Notes: a model not told the origin generated them from the sequence alone. Positions 47,801-60,904 are shown, numbered from the stretch's first letter. The stretch is 64,000 nucleotides of DNA from Apostichopus japonicus (GCF_037975245.1 NC_092561.1:7420001-7484000); one strand, 5' to 3'. Made by a program: numbers and translations.

Positions 47801-48766
47801 CGAGGAATTGGTAAACTGAGGAATAAATGGCGATCACTTCCTTCGAAAATATTTCCCAAAATAAAAAATTGCCGGAAATTTTTATCAATTTTAGGGGTGT
47901 TGCTTACTGCCATAATGCACGGGAAGTGCCGTTTCCTGCAATCTGAGGGGTCTGCCAGAAGTAAAATTTTCTTGTACGCTGCGCGCCAACCGATGGTGGC
48001 GCTCCGCTTAGATAGTACTTACGGCCGGATTACTATTATCGATTACGTCCCCCCACGTTTCAAAACGGATTGACGCCCCTGCCTCTGACCCCTACGGTTG
48101 CCTTATATTTTCAGGTTCAGGACCTATACTCGTGGTCATCCTTGTAATATGTCTGGTAATCACATCACCGATCGCGGCTGCAGTGTTCATCTTAGTAAGA
48201 AAGAGAAGGACGTGAGTATGACCAGTATATGACTATATATGTATATATATGTACATACATTCAAAGTTAATATCTGATCATTAACATATAGTTGAAAGAA
48301 AGTTGAACCAAGTTTTCCTAAAGTTTGATGTGGTTTAAGTGTCTACCAAATAAGGCATTGTATTTTTAATCAACGGATAGGCGGTGGGTGTAGGAATGAG
48401 TTTATTGGGTTCCCTGCATTCACCATAGCGTCTGCTTTTGAAAATAAGATGCAATGCTGAACATGTATCACGTCAATTTGGTACCGCGGTGGTTAAGAAA
48501 TTGCTCGTCCATACATATAAGTATCCTTTTGGCGTTCTATGTCACTTTGGTAACAAGATTTCTATTTGTTTTTCGTTAGAAATCCAACGACGACTGAAAA
48601 CGGAAGTAACGCAAATGGTAGTGGACCTACTAATGAGGAACAGGGCAGTGTTTACTACTCTTCAGTAAAAGAAAGTGAATATGTAAATCAAGAAGAAGGA
48701 GTTGATAGTAACTTTGCATATCAGATTTACGAAAAACAAATATTTCAAGATATTGTCACGACATAA
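38636..48766 (+). CDS. SMB-receptor gene 5 (complete but with several lesions)
   Basis: Exons: 38636-38729 (signal peptide, MML), 39548-39604 (linker), 41367-41474 (SMB1), SMB2 ending 42515, stalk 43989-44042 and 44655-44714, TM 48115-48211, tail 48580-48766 (TAA). SMB1 has nine Cys (IKCRNCC). The usual SMB2 acceptor CTGTAG is CTGTAT here, so the AG at 42394-42395 is lost. The CTAG at 42401-42404 would start the exon at 42405, nine bases later and still in frame, giving a 255-aa protein. The TM exon has two Pro substitutions (GLI to GPI and SAI to SPI), unusual inside a hydrophobic helix. The tail lacks 21 nt (7 codons) before the tyrosine cluster but keeps VYYSSV; the second site reads EYVNQ. 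The last stalk intron holds a 2.95-kb hAT element. It could be a functional variant or an early pseudogene; the frame is open if the cryptic acceptor is used. Confidence 0.7.
39722..40030. repeat. Minisatellite (95-bp family), linker-SMB1 intron, gene 5
   Basis: About three units; the first is shortened. Confidence 0.75.
41779..41866. repeat. (TA)n microsatellite, SMB1-SMB2 intron, gene 5
   Basis: TA run with some AGATATAG interruptions. Confidence 0.9.
41928..42035 (+). mobile_element. tRNA-like SINE in SMB1-SMB2 intron, gene 5
   Basis: Same element as at 2009 and 17011, with a deletion after GTACGGACT. Confidence 0.55.
42538..42880. repeat. Related minisatellite, SMB2-stalk intron, gene 5
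   Basis: About four units, with a long C run in the second. Confidence 0.7.
44101..44325 (-). mobile_element. tRNA-derived SINE (short form), gene 5
   Basis: Same short form, after the first stalk exon. Confidence 0.6.
45240..45640 (+). pseudogene. hAT transposase C-terminal (dimerisation) remnant
   Basis: In two frames the region reads LVSWYPELSNNLKLSLPFF, then VLVSSASSTDAERSFS, then LRRLKTRLRSTMTLQRLNH and VIVFHIHR. This is the conserved C-terminal block of hAT transposases (AERSFS, LK..LRSTM...RLN). A frameshift lies near 45540, and the catalytic N-terminal part is missing. Confidence 0.78.
45627..46491. mobile_element. Possible nested TIR element inside the hAT copy
   Basis: CAGGGACGTCGTTAGAGG at the left and CCTTAGCTACGTCCCTG at the right form imperfect terminal inverted repeats. 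No clear 8-bp duplication is seen, so the call is tentative. It contains a perfect 16-bp stem hairpin at 45702-45736. Confidence 0.4.
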
Positions 48767-48826
48767 AATCATGAAATAATTTCTAGCTTGTGCCAAGGAT
48801 TTGAAAATTAAGAATACGTATAAGAA

Positions 48827-48828
<2 letters not shown>

Positions 48829-48894
<66 letters not shown>
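48829..48894. repeat. (TA)n microsatellite after gene 5
   Basis: TA run just 3' of the tail exon. Confidence 0.9.
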
Positions 48895-48898
<4 letters not shown>

Positions 48899-49691
48899 TC
48901 TAAAAACTGAAGTGCTAATTTAGTAGCTCCAACACGGTGCTAGTCATCAATTAGCACTTTAAGAGCTAGCATCTAAACCTTCAAGTGTTAAATAACTTGC
49001 ACCATACCAAAGTGCTATCGGTGTAAGTAATCCATCAATTATAGAAGTCCGTGACAATTAATCCCTCATTTGTTCCATTAAATAATTATTCAACTAATAT
49101 GTAGTAATATGTACATTAACATCACGTGACTATACTCACCTCACCAATGTGAACTTACCTGTACTATATTTATCGGTTAAATTGGAAACTCAGTCTTACT
49201 GACAAAGTTTTCACGTTTTTCGTTTCGACCTTATGGTTCTGAAATTGCTGCAATGCATGGGAATTTATGAACATTTTTAATGTAACGACAAAAGAATTCT
49301 TTTACCAGGATCCCATTTTGGTTTCGGAGCACCCTAATGGGTTGTTTGTCAAGTTTTATACGATGTTAGATTTGTTATTTGGTGTATATAAGGAAGTAAG
49401 GTACATTGAGTCAAATTTGCAGCGAATATTTCCATTTCATTACCTTTCTACTCACTTTACTTTCATAACGTTCAAACCATGAAAATATACAAGTTCTTCG
49501 AAGTTTAAATTAAAGAATGCCTTCCGCGTTTATTTTTTCACTTTCAGTACTTTTCGAGTAAATCATTGAAATAATAGTCTGGAATATATCGAATCATTTT
49601 TTTGTGTGCTAGAAATTTAACGAAAGGAAGAACTGAGACAATTAGTATGGTAATTACCCCAATGACGTGATATTCGGCAGAGGACCGAAGC

Positions 49692-50086
49692 CAGTGGCGG
49701 AGCGTCCATACAGTCAGAGGGGCGGATGCCCCCCCCCCCCATGACGGACTCAAATGGACTGCTGGCGCACTTTTCAGCTTTTTACCACGTTTTACTTATT
49801 CGCGATTATTGACTTTCTTATTGCGCTCTCAATACCTATTGACATTTGTCACAATTTGTTGGTGTAATTTTCTAACAAAATGGCGATGACACCTATTTAT
49901 TCTTCGTTTATCTGCAAATTAGCAAGGCCCGGAAAGGGTCATTTCCGGCGATCTAGGAAGTATCTTTACTCAAAAAGTTCTGTACGCTCCGCGCCAACCT
50001 GTGGTGGCGCTGCGCTTAGATAGTGTCGCAAGCGCCCCTACAAACCATTCTCGCCCCCCTGACCAATACCCCTAGCGCCGCCACTG
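49692..50086. mobile_element. hAT-type MITE B, spacer after gene 5
   Basis: Same insertion; the right target duplication has decayed to ACCAAAAT. Confidence 0.75.
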
Positions 50087-50239
50087 ACCAAAATTGCATG
50101 ATGTTATTCTCGTGTTGTATAACACAAACGTTATGTTTTAGAGTTAAAGAAAAGGGGCATCAAATCGCATATGAGTAAAATGCTAATTTAAAATATTATA
50201 TTTATGAAATACCTTTTCGCTAAAGAGGAACATTTTATG

Positions 50240-51000
50240 ACATGACTTGACATCACGTTACATCTCATCATGTCATATCACATCGTTTCACGCTACATCA
50301 CATCACATCAAATCTCATTACAAATCAAAATCACATATCACATCACACCTAATCCCATTACATCACATCACATGATATCACGCCACATCACATCACATCA
50401 CACAATACCACACATCACATCACAAATTACATCACACCTAATCCCATAAATCACATCACATGATATCACGCAGCATCACATTACACAACATCACATCAAA
50501 TCTTATCACATCATATATCACATCACACCAAATCACGTTACACCACATCACACAATATCACACATTACATCACAAATTACATCACACCTAATCCCATAAA
50601 TCACATGACATGATATCACGCAGCATCACATTACACAACATCACACCAAATCTGATCACATCATATATCACATCACACCTAATCACGTTACATCACATCA
50701 CACAATATCACACATTACATCACAAATTACATCACACCTTATCCCATAAATCACATGACATGATATCACGCAGCATCACATTACACAACATCACATCAAA
50801 TCTTATCACATCATATATCACATCACACCTAATCACGTTACATCACATCACACAATACCACACATCACATCACAAATTACATCACACCTAGTCCCATCAA
50901 TCACATCACATGATATCACGCAGCATCACATTACACAACATCAAATCACATCTAAACACATCATATATCACATCACGTTTACATCACACGACACCACACC
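50240..51000. repeat. CATCA-type satellite, spacer after gene 5
   Basis: Longest copy. A higher-order unit of about 150 bp (GATATCACGCAGCATCACAT to the next) repeats several times between 50460 and 50940. Confidence 0.8.
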
Positions 51001-51062
51001 CATCGTATCATATCAAAGGAAACGACGTTAATATTTCAATCGACCGTAATACTGGTATTGCA

Positions 51063-51422
51063 CCCGATACTCGTAGCTAGTACAGTAACTACTGTTCATG
51101 TTTCACAACCGTGCATCAGTAACAACACGGTAACATGTGTTACAGTTGGCACAGAAATTACTGGAGAGCTGTAACACGTTGAACTACGAGTCCGACAGGT
51201 GAAAATTTGCAGTAATTTAAATTAAAAAAAAAAAAATTTTTTTTAAATACTTTAATATTTAATTTTTTTTCAATTAAATTTAAATTTTAAATTTGCAGTA
51301 AGTAAAATCTTGCAGTAATTATTGTGCCAGACATGTTACCGTGTTACGAACACAGCGCAGTAGTTATTGATGCACTGTTGTGGAACATGAACAGTAGTTA
51401 CTGTACTAGCTATGAGTATTGG
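51063..51422. mobile_element. Foldback element with about 100-bp inverted arms, spacer after gene 5
   Basis: The left arm begins CGATACTCGTAGCTAGTACA; the right arm ends TGTACTAGCTATGAGTATTG, its near-inverse. The arms share ACAGTAACTACTGTTCATG and a block around CACGGTAACATGT. The centre is AT-rich with repeated TTGCAGTAA. The spacer after gene 3 lacks it. Confidence 0.65.
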
Positions 51423-52117
51423 CTTGGTAATTAGGAATAATAAATGTTTTTGGTGACGCGAGCACCCAATGTGAGGGCAGAAGAAAAGTTAGTGACTGAA
51501 ACATCTAATTTAAATAGTAAACAGTTCAAATATTTGTAACGAGGCTTAAAGAGGTTCGTTTCGAAATGTTACAGATATTTTGTGAAATTAGTGAATAATC
51601 TTATTAGATCGAAATACTTCTAATATAATCAGCAATATTCATTACTAAAGTGCGTCATTGCCATACAGCAAAATGTTTCGTTTGTTGCATAGCTATTTTG
51701 GATATAAATGACAACGTGTTGGTTAAAGATGTTGGTTAAGGCATGGATATATGATGTCAATTGAAGACGTTTTCCAGGTCTCGCACCCGGGAATCGCACT
51801 CGGTCATCAGCCTCTATATTTAGGGAGCTATGGACACTAATGTGATATCCAGATAAGGAAGGCGGTAATTTCCCAACAGTCCACGGTCCTTGATATGACA
51901 ACACTAGTTCAGTTTGTGTCGTGTTTAGTTATGATATCGTGACCAATATACAATATGTGCCAAACCCCGAAAGCATTTGTAGTTCTATGTTCCTGTCTAG
52001 AGATACATAAATAAGAAATATCACAGAATCGAGAAAATTAAAAAATCGGGGAAAGAAATTGAATAACATGATTTTGAAAGATGAAAGAATTTGGAATTAG
52101 CTAGAACTAATAATAAT

Positions 52118-52284
<167 letters not shown>

Positions 52285-52475
52285 GTGGGGGTGTGTTTTT
52301 GAAAGTCAAAAACGGTAATTGAGCAATTAATATGCGATAATAGAGTCAAGCCATTCTCATTATTTTATAATCACATGCAGATATCAAACCACAGTTATGA
52401 TTATGAAGTATGGCTAAACTGAGTGAAAGGGTATGACTGTTCCGTTTGTTTGTGTTAGAAGAGGTTTCGAAGTAC

Positions 52476-52599
52476 TTCCTGTTTCTGTTTCTGTTTCACC
52501 CAGCGCATTATTTAAGCCGCTGTTTCTGAACAATATAGTATATAAGTTGTATAGGTGTTGTTGGTGTACGTTGGATGTAAAGACCTAGTGAGTAGTACC
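52476..52599 (+). promoter_or_regulatory. Promoter of gene 6
   Basis: TATATAAG at 52539-52546, 61 bp before the ATG. TTCCTGTTTC at 52476-52485 followed by two more CTGTTTC steps gives one Ets core and three GAAA steps on the minus strand. Confidence 0.55.
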
Positions 52600-55500
52600 A
52601 TGATGCTATGGACAACCCAAACATTGTTACAGTGGAGTTTGCTCATTACAACATTGCTGAGCCAACCGATGCGACGATCTAGGGTTGTCCAAGGTAGGTA
52701 CAGATTACTGAATATGTCCACGGCGTCATAAGACGCTGTGCAGCTATATAGCATCGTCGGAGTAGCCTACCGTGACATAACCTTAGACTTGGTGAAAAAG
52801 TACAATAATTCTCATTTAGCAAGTCTAGTGTAGTAAAAATTGTCCTCGCTGTATGTGCGATTTCATAGATACGGTTAATCGATAGATGACATTTATCATT
52901 TAATCAATCAATCAATAAAAGGCTCTGAAACACAAGTATGATACTCGTTCTAGAGCATGTGGGCTTCTACTTCCTTGTATGTTGCATTGTGAATATTCTT
53001 CATAAATTATGGCAGTGTATTCTATATTTCTTGTAGCATAGAAATTAAAATGGAGATTTTAGACTGTTACCACTCTTCTTATCTTATGGAGGGGGGTGGG
53101 TGAATTTTGAGTAATTTTCCGCAACAATATTATTTGTCAAGTTAAGCCTAATATGATCAAATTTTACATCATGTAAAGACGAGTGATAGAGAGACACTTT
53201 CCATTAAACCCGAAAGATTTGAAATAAGTTGATACTAATAGGTTTCATTAATTTCCTTCCTCTTTCCTGCATTGGTTTACATGTAACTCCATAATTGATG
53301 ATGCAGGGAATCCGAAAGTTCATTGAGTGTCATTGATATATTGAACATGAACTAAAACAAATAGTTCCTGTTAAAGTTGTTGAAAATTTAGCATATTTTC
53401 TTATGTCTCCATAAAACTACAGTTGTGAAGTATATATTCGAGGAAGTATGAGCACACATTTGTAATTTTGTTTTGACACTTAATGTAGTCTACTTGCTTC
53501 TCATTTTCTTTAGCCAAAAGAGGGACGCACAACTGTGAAACCACAGGCACTGAAATGGGCGGTAGAAGGGGTAAGTACCGATGACCATAAGGTTAAGTAA
53601 TACTTACAATGTGATGTGAAATTCATCCCCATCTCCAGCTAGATAAGTTTCACGAGTATTACTGCATATCGAGGTCCGGTCTAAAATCTACTGAAGGAGA
53701 CACACAACCGACCATCATCATTGATATATGTGATATAGATCACTTTCATCAACAACTCCCCCCTCCCCCTCCTCATCCCACCCTCCAGCCAAGAGACACA
53801 CACCCAACCATCATCATTGATCTATGTGATAGAAATAATTGCCATCAACAACTACCCCCTCCCCCTCCGCATCCCACCTTCCAGCCAAGAGATACACACG
53901 CGACCATCATCATTGATCTATCTGATAGAGTTCACTGTCATCAACAACTACCCCCTCCTCTCCCCCTCCAGCCAAGAGACACACACCCTATAGAGATCAC
54001 TGTGATGACCACCTCTTCCCAAACAGCAATATTAAAAGAAGAAGAAAAAATCGTATTTCCATTGGGAAATACCACAGGTTTAATGTTCCCTCACACACAC
54101 AAGACTAAAGACTTGAATAAGCCTAAATGTGACAATATGGGGTAAAATTGTGTTTCAATTATTATATTATTCTTTTAAGTTCTTTTATACAATTTTTTCT
54201 TTCTTTAATGGAGTTGCTGACTCTAATATATTGAAGCTGTTTATATGTCGTAATTGATGGCATTAGTTTCAGTGTTGACACAGTTCACACATTTTATACC
54301 ATGAAAGTGTGACAAGGGAAACAAGTAAAAGGTTAAATATTTCATATGCTAGTGACGATTGCCATCATGGATTTGTAAAGGACAAACCCCAGTCTTTTAG
54401 ATTTGGATATATCCCAAAACGGCGCTAGATTTTTCTAAGCCCTTTGTACATTAGTTGGTCATCACCCAAGGTCTTTGTCACGTTAGCTGGAGAGGATGGT
54501 TGGGTTTGTGCCTTATTTAACTATAACTCGATTTTCCGTATGCCTTTTCAAGTAAATATAGGGTGAAGGGAGATGGGGTGGTGAGGGTGAGGGTGGTGGT
54601 TGGTGGTGGTGGGGGCTGTCGTTGGTCATAAGTTAACTTTCAGGTGATATCTGGGTATTGCATTATCCATAATCACAATGATTAAAAGAAGAAAAGATGC
54701 AAGACTGCAGCCAGATGAATGTTGGATTATAGTTCCTTTTCGGAAATTGCAAGGATGGCTTTGGGAAGAACATTAGTCTTGATATGTGTTACTACAAGAC
54801 ACAATAAAGGCAGTTTGAGTGCCATTCATGTTCCTACAGCTATTCCAGTCTTCGGAGATATTCACTTGTTCTTTTAATATCAAATAAAACTTAAACAGAG
54901 CATGATTTGGATGATATTCAACAACTGTCCATTTGTTCCTGTAAAGTTTGTATCACATTGTGACATGTCACTTGAGGACATTAACGTCTTAAAGCTTCAT
55001 TAAGCAGTCAATCTCGACGGTCTATAAAACTCTTACTATTAGTACTATTTTGTAGTAAACAATCAAACCATCACGATGACGTACTTTTTTTACTTTTGGC
55101 CTGTTCGAAGAGATTGAGCGAACGAAAAACTCCAACCAAACCAAAGGGTGCCCGTGGTTTTGTTATTGTTTTGGCCAAGATTGAAAAAATTAGTCGGACC
55201 CACTGCGTTCGTTGTTTTTTCCTTCTGCTTTTATTCCAGATTCTTGCTATTGTCGTTGTTTCGATGAATATGATGAGAACCACAACTGTCAATGCAATAC
55301 CCAGTGTACTGAACATAGAGACTGCTGCGGGGATATTCAACTCTGTAGTAAGTGTTCGATACAGTTTAGAAATATATGCGATGTTTTTCAGTACATATTA
55401 TAATTAATTTTATTTTGCATGGCTTCCTAAAACTACATTATTGCAGCCACTACAGGCATAAAGGCTACTATACCATACAATTCACCCTGTCCCAGTGCCC

Positions 55501-55692
55501 TTCACTCGCATACTTAAGTCGCGTTTTAGCCGCAATTGCATTGGAGACCATTTGGTCGAGTTATATTCACTCTTAGAGCACTTTAATCAACAAGTTCATT
55601 CCATTATAAAGCACATACACCCCGTCCTCGCCACCGAACACTCACATAAATATATTTAATAAGAATATATATATATATACATATACATATAC

Positions 55693-55775
<83 letters not shown>

Positions 55776-58700
55776 CAGCATTAGTACGTTAGTCCTATTT
55801 CACCTATCAACAATGAAAACCAACAAATGCTTAGACCTGTGTGGGTGACATATTTCGCCAACTAAAGCTATATACATCTTTTACTCTCTTTTGCGTTTGT
55901 TATGTTTTTATTTCGAATTGATAAGGTGATGTTTTATTTCAACGTGTTCAGTTTGAACATTTTCCTTTCTGTAGATAAGGTAGCATCGTGTGCCAAGAAA
56001 TGCAATGCTCGGTACAGAAAATCCGATGACTGCCATTGTAACGACCAATGTGAAGAACACCAGAACTGTTGCTTTGATTACGCTGAGCACTGCAGTAAGT
56101 CACTTTAATAGGAGACACACACCCACTTTGTACTTTTGTGGCAAAACAAATAAATGAATAAATAAAATAATAATCACCATTGGTCTATGTGATAGAGATG
56201 GCTATCATGACCCCTACCCCCTCCTCATCCCACTCTCCAGCCAGGAAACCCAGATATCATCACTGATCTATGTGATAGAGATGACTGTCATGACCAACTC
56301 CCACCTCCTCCTCATCCTAACCTTCAGCCAGGAAACTAAATATAATTATTAATCTACGTGATAATGATGATTGTCATGAACAACTACCCCCCCCCTTCCT
56401 CATCCCACCCTCCAGCCAGGAAACCCAAATATCATCATTGGTCTATGTCATAGAGATGACTGTCATGAACAACTTATCCTTAAAACATCTAAGAAAAAAA
56501 TCTTTTTCCATTCCGGAGATATCACAGAATGTTTTAATGTTTCAAAAACACACGCGAATGTGTTCTGATCAGGTCTTAACAAGAAAGCATCGATCCACAT
56601 TTGTTTCAATGTGTCTTTGTTTTATGTTTTCATGTTTTTTATTTCGATAGAGATGGGTTTTACACATGCTGAATGTTCACTTATGAAGCTCTTAATATGA
56701 CCTATATGTTGGCATTGATTTCATGGTTTACACTGTTAACATTCTACCTTGAAAACAAGAATAGAAAAACAAATAGAAAGTAAAATGTTTCGGATCCTAC
56801 TGGAGTTATGACATCACAGATTTCTAAAATGACGGCTGCCAGACACGACTTTTAAGCTAGGACATCACCCAAACGGAACAAGTTTTTTCGTAGCTGACGT
56901 AGGAGTGGGGCGGGCGAGGGAAGTCAATGGTTGAGTTTGTATCTCCTTAAAGTTGAAGGACTTGCAATATTGTGGGCCTAAAATAATCCATTTGAACACA
57001 ATAATAAAATTTGACGTTATCCAACAGCACTCAAGTACATTTTCGGGACGAGCTGATTATTTACTTATATTGGATATATACATCTTTGCTCAATATCCAT
57101 CGTTGATTCAAGTGCTAACGATTTGTGCAGCCAATCTGACATATTATTGTTACTTCGCACAGTTTACTGAGATTCATGACGGCTTAAATTGTTGGAAGTT
57201 CGACATGTCTGCAGAAAGGGTTGGGATACTTTTGTCTTGAAAGATAGTGAGAAACTTTAATTGCTAAATCAAGTGTAAAGTGCAAGTTGTCAAGTGCCAT
57301 GTTTCCTAGAACTTTTTGATGTGTGTGCGTGTGTGGGTGTTTGTGTGCCTATAGAGGACATTTGTCTTCTAAACCAGCCTCCTGCCCTCGTCGTTGTTAC
57401 TTCACTAGATCGATTTAATAATTGTTTTTAACTTGAAATGATGGAAATACTTATTTATCAAAGTAAATATGTTTCATTTCATTGGCTGGTTCATGTAAGA
57501 TTTCGATTTCATTACAAACTAGTGTACTGTATATTTTGCTTGTCAGAACCTCCAACCAGTACTACTGCAGTAACAAATTTGACCACTGAAGCAAATGGAG
57601 GTAAGTAGTTCTTGTTCTAGTTTGATAAATGTGTTTGCTTAGTGAATGCCGCTGACGTTAAATAACCTGTCCCAGAAACAATCCCTCCAGTCTGGTGTAG
57701 TTATATGCGCCCAATGACCAGTTACCTCACAGGTAACTTGTTTAACCCCTGGGTGGAGAGAGGCAATTGAGATCAAGCATCTTGCCAAAGGACACAACGT
57801 AATGAACGTAGGCAGGAATTGAACCAGCAACACTTGGATCACAAGTCCGACGCCTTAGCCAATTGGCCATCACGCTAGGTAAACGCAGGTGAAATCTTAC
57901 ATAAACAAGCCAATGACATGAAACATATTTCTCTATATTATATTGACCCAAGTGGAGATGTAGTGTTTCTATTAAAGATGACAATAAAGTTCCATACGAA
58001 AGACGGACTTAACTAAAAGTGTCAATCATTGAGTTAAATTGAACTCGTTCTATACTTTCTACGGCTGATAAGGAACACCTTCTGAGAATGTGTTTGTGTG
58101 TGGGTATGTGTGTGTATGTGCTCCTGGAAAGGACATTTGACTTCTGTTTATCACAATAAATATGTTTCATGTCATTGGCTGGTTTATGTAAGATTTCGAT
58201 TATAATTACAAACCAGTGTACTGTATACTTTTATTGTCAGAATCTCCAACCAGTACTACTGCAGTAACAAATTTGACTCCTAAAGCGTATGGCGGTACCG
58301 GTAATTAGTTCTTGTTCTAGTATGGTGAAGGTGTTTGCTTAGTATATGCCGCTGAAGTCTATATGTTGGTAGACAATATAGCATGTGCATCGCAAAATCA
58401 CGTGACCTGAAGCTTTCGTTAATTTTGTCTAGGCATTCGTTCCATCTCGAAGTTTACAGTTAAGGTCATTATGATCGTTTCATAATTCGACAACCACCAG
58501 AATGAGCTGCTCTAGCAAAAAAGGCCGGGATTTTGAGTTCGAAATCAATAAGTTTACATATTATGAAAGTAACGTCTCTAATTGTTTGGTGTACGTGGCC
58601 AAATAAGTGATGTGTGAATTTTGAGGGGGTGTGGGTGGGGGAGGGAGTAAAGGAAAGCGTTGACCGTATTTTTGACGCTGCTACAGTATCGTTCAACTAA

Positions 58701-59356
58701 AAAAAAAAAATCAAATATTTCAAAGACTTCTATCGAGAAGCTCTGGATAGCGAACTGGCATCATCGCTTTTTGTGTCTGAACTATAATCAAAGACAAAAT
58801 GCACGTAAGACACTATTCAAGATGTAATACATTCATTAGTGAAAGATTTAACACCGACAGAGTACATGGATAGGAACCTCCAGATGACGTGTGCGAGTCG
58901 GTGGTAGATGCATTCTGGGATACATCAGTGGAGGAACCAACATGCTTTGAAGACCTCAAACAAGCGAACAATCTGATGGTCTTGTCCTAGTTGAACGTCT
59001 GTGGACAGGATTAAAGTTTCATTGTATGGAAGACATTTGACATAATCTTTTGATTTTGAGGAGTAGAAAAGAGAAAGACAAAGTAATTGATAACTGGATA
59101 AGAAATTTTGAACATTTTCACCGTCCAAACAAATGTTGCCTCATACTTTGAAACACATTCCAAAAGTAAAATTTGTTAACAATTTTCTAATTATTTGAAA
59201 TGATCATGACCTTTGACCCCTACTGTTGCCTTATATTTTCAGATTCCGGACTTATAGTCGTGGTCATCCTTGTAATATGTTTGGTAATCACATCAGCGAT
59301 CGCGGCTGCAGTGTTCATCTTAGCAAGAAAGAGAAGGACGTAAGTATGACGAGTAG

Positions 59357-59411
<55 letters not shown>

Positions 59412-59823
59412 CATACATACGGATAGGCGGTTGGTGTAGGAATGGGTACATGGATTTCCCTGCATTCACCATTGCCTATGCTTTTGAAAATAAAAGTAAT
59501 GCTGAAAATTTATCACGTCAATATGGTACCGAAATTGCTCTTACATGTACATATAAGAATCCTTTTGGCGTTCCATGTCACCTTGGTAACAAGATATCTA
59601 TTCGTTTTTCGTTAGAAATCCACCGACGACTGAAAATGGAAATAACGCACATAGCAGTGGGCCTACTGATGTCATATCCGGTACGGGGCCGGAGGAACAG
59701 GGCAGTGTTTACTACGCTTCGGTAAAAGAAAATGAATATGCAAATCAAGAAGAAGGATTTGAAAGTAACGTTGCATATCAGAGTTACGAAGAAAAAATAA
59801 TACAAGATAATGTAACGACATAA
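52600..59823 (+). CDS. SMB-receptor gene 6 (complete)
   Basis: Exons: 52600-52693 (signal peptide, MML), 53514-53570 (linker, one Cys), 55240-55347 (SMB1), 55975-56094 (SMB2), stalk 57547-57600 and 58241-58300, TM 59243-59339, tail 59616-59823 (TAA). Total 798 nt, 265 aa, all introns GT-AG. SMB1 carries CYCRC (extra Cys at the consensus Gly, nine Cys); its loop residues differ strongly from gene 3. SMB2 reads CAKKC...CHCNDQC...NCCFDY. The donor after the second stalk exon is GTAATT, weaker than the GTAAGT of the other copies. The tail is type B: VYYASV (ITIM-like), EYANQ (Grb2-like YxN), ending NVTT. TM ends ILARKRR. The intron after SMB1 carries a (TA)n tract instead of the SINE. The gene looks intact. 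Confidence 0.85.
53690..54005. repeat. Minisatellite (95-bp family), linker-SMB1 intron, gene 6
   Basis: About three and a half units. Confidence 0.75.
55665..55772. repeat. (TA)n microsatellite, SMB1-SMB2 intron, gene 6
   Basis: TA run with an ATACATATACATAT subrepeat. It sits where genes 1, 2 and 5 have the SINE. Confidence 0.9.
56165..56475. repeat. Related minisatellite, SMB2-stalk intron, gene 6
   Basis: About four units. Confidence 0.7.
57660..57890 (-). mobile_element. tRNA-derived SINE (short form), gene 6
   Basis: Same short form, after the first stalk exon. Confidence 0.6.
58610..59020 (+). other. Decayed coding-like fragment in TM-proximal intron of gene 6
   Basis: Paralogous to the fragment at 36690 with the same stops, so it was already dead before the copies separated. 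Confidence 0.4.
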
Positions 59824-59856
59824 CATCATTAAGTAATAATAATAATAATAATAATA

Positions 59857-59970
<114 letters not shown>

Positions 59971-60150
59971 ATGTGGGTGTGTGTTTTTGAAAGTAAAAAG
60001 GGTCACGGAGCAATTAATATGCGATAATAGAGTCAAGCCATTCTCATTATCTTAAAACCACAGGCAGATATCAAACCATAGTTATTATGAATCATGGCTA
60101 AAATGAGTAAAACCTTTCGTTTGTTTAAGTCAGAAGCGGTTTCGAAGTAC

Positions 60151-60268
60151 TTCCTGTTTCTGTTTCACCCAGCGCATTATTTAAGCCGCTGTTTCTGAAC
60201 AATATAGTATATAAGTTGTTTAGGTGTTGGTGGTGCACGTTGGATGTAAATACGTAGTGAGTAGTACC
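60151..60268 (+). promoter_or_regulatory. Promoter of gene 7
   Basis: TATATAAG at 60208-60215, 61 bp before the ATG. TTCCTGTTTCTGTTTC at 60151-60166 keeps both the composite and the ISRE-like site. Confidence 0.55.
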
Positions 60269-60362
60269 ATGAGGCTATGGACAACCCAAACATTGTTACA
60301 GTGGAGTTTGCTTATTGCAACATTGCTGAGCCAACCGATGCGACGATCTGGGGCTACCCAAG
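60269..60362 (+). CDS. SMB-receptor gene 7: first exon only (gene continues past the window)
   Basis: This is a 94-nt first exon with ATG at 60269, 61 bp after the start of the TATA box, ending in CAAG before GTAGGT. It encodes a signal peptide of the MRLW type (core [12 protein letters not shown]), closest to genes 2 and 4. The intron that follows runs to the end of the window and contains (TA)n expansions, a SINE, the same LINE fragment as gene 2 and a 95-bp minisatellite. No linker exon is seen before the minisatellite, so this gene probably lacks it, as gene 2 does. SMB1 would lie just beyond base 64000. Confidence 0.75.
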
Positions 60363-60367
60363 GTAGG

Positions 60368-60886
<519 letters not shown>

Positions 60887-60904
60887 GAAAATCGTAATGA
60901 GTTG

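Larger units (their letters stand above)
45131..48081 (+). mobile_element. hAT-superfamily DNA transposon in last stalk intron of gene 5
   Basis: Terminal inverted repeats CATGGGCGTCAATCC and GGATTGACGCCCCTG, flanked by the 8-bp target duplication CCTCTGAC (45123-45130 and 48082-48089), which is diagnostic of hAT. Paralogous introns have the empty site. Only the C-terminal transposase remains; later insertions fill the middle. Confidence 0.85.
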
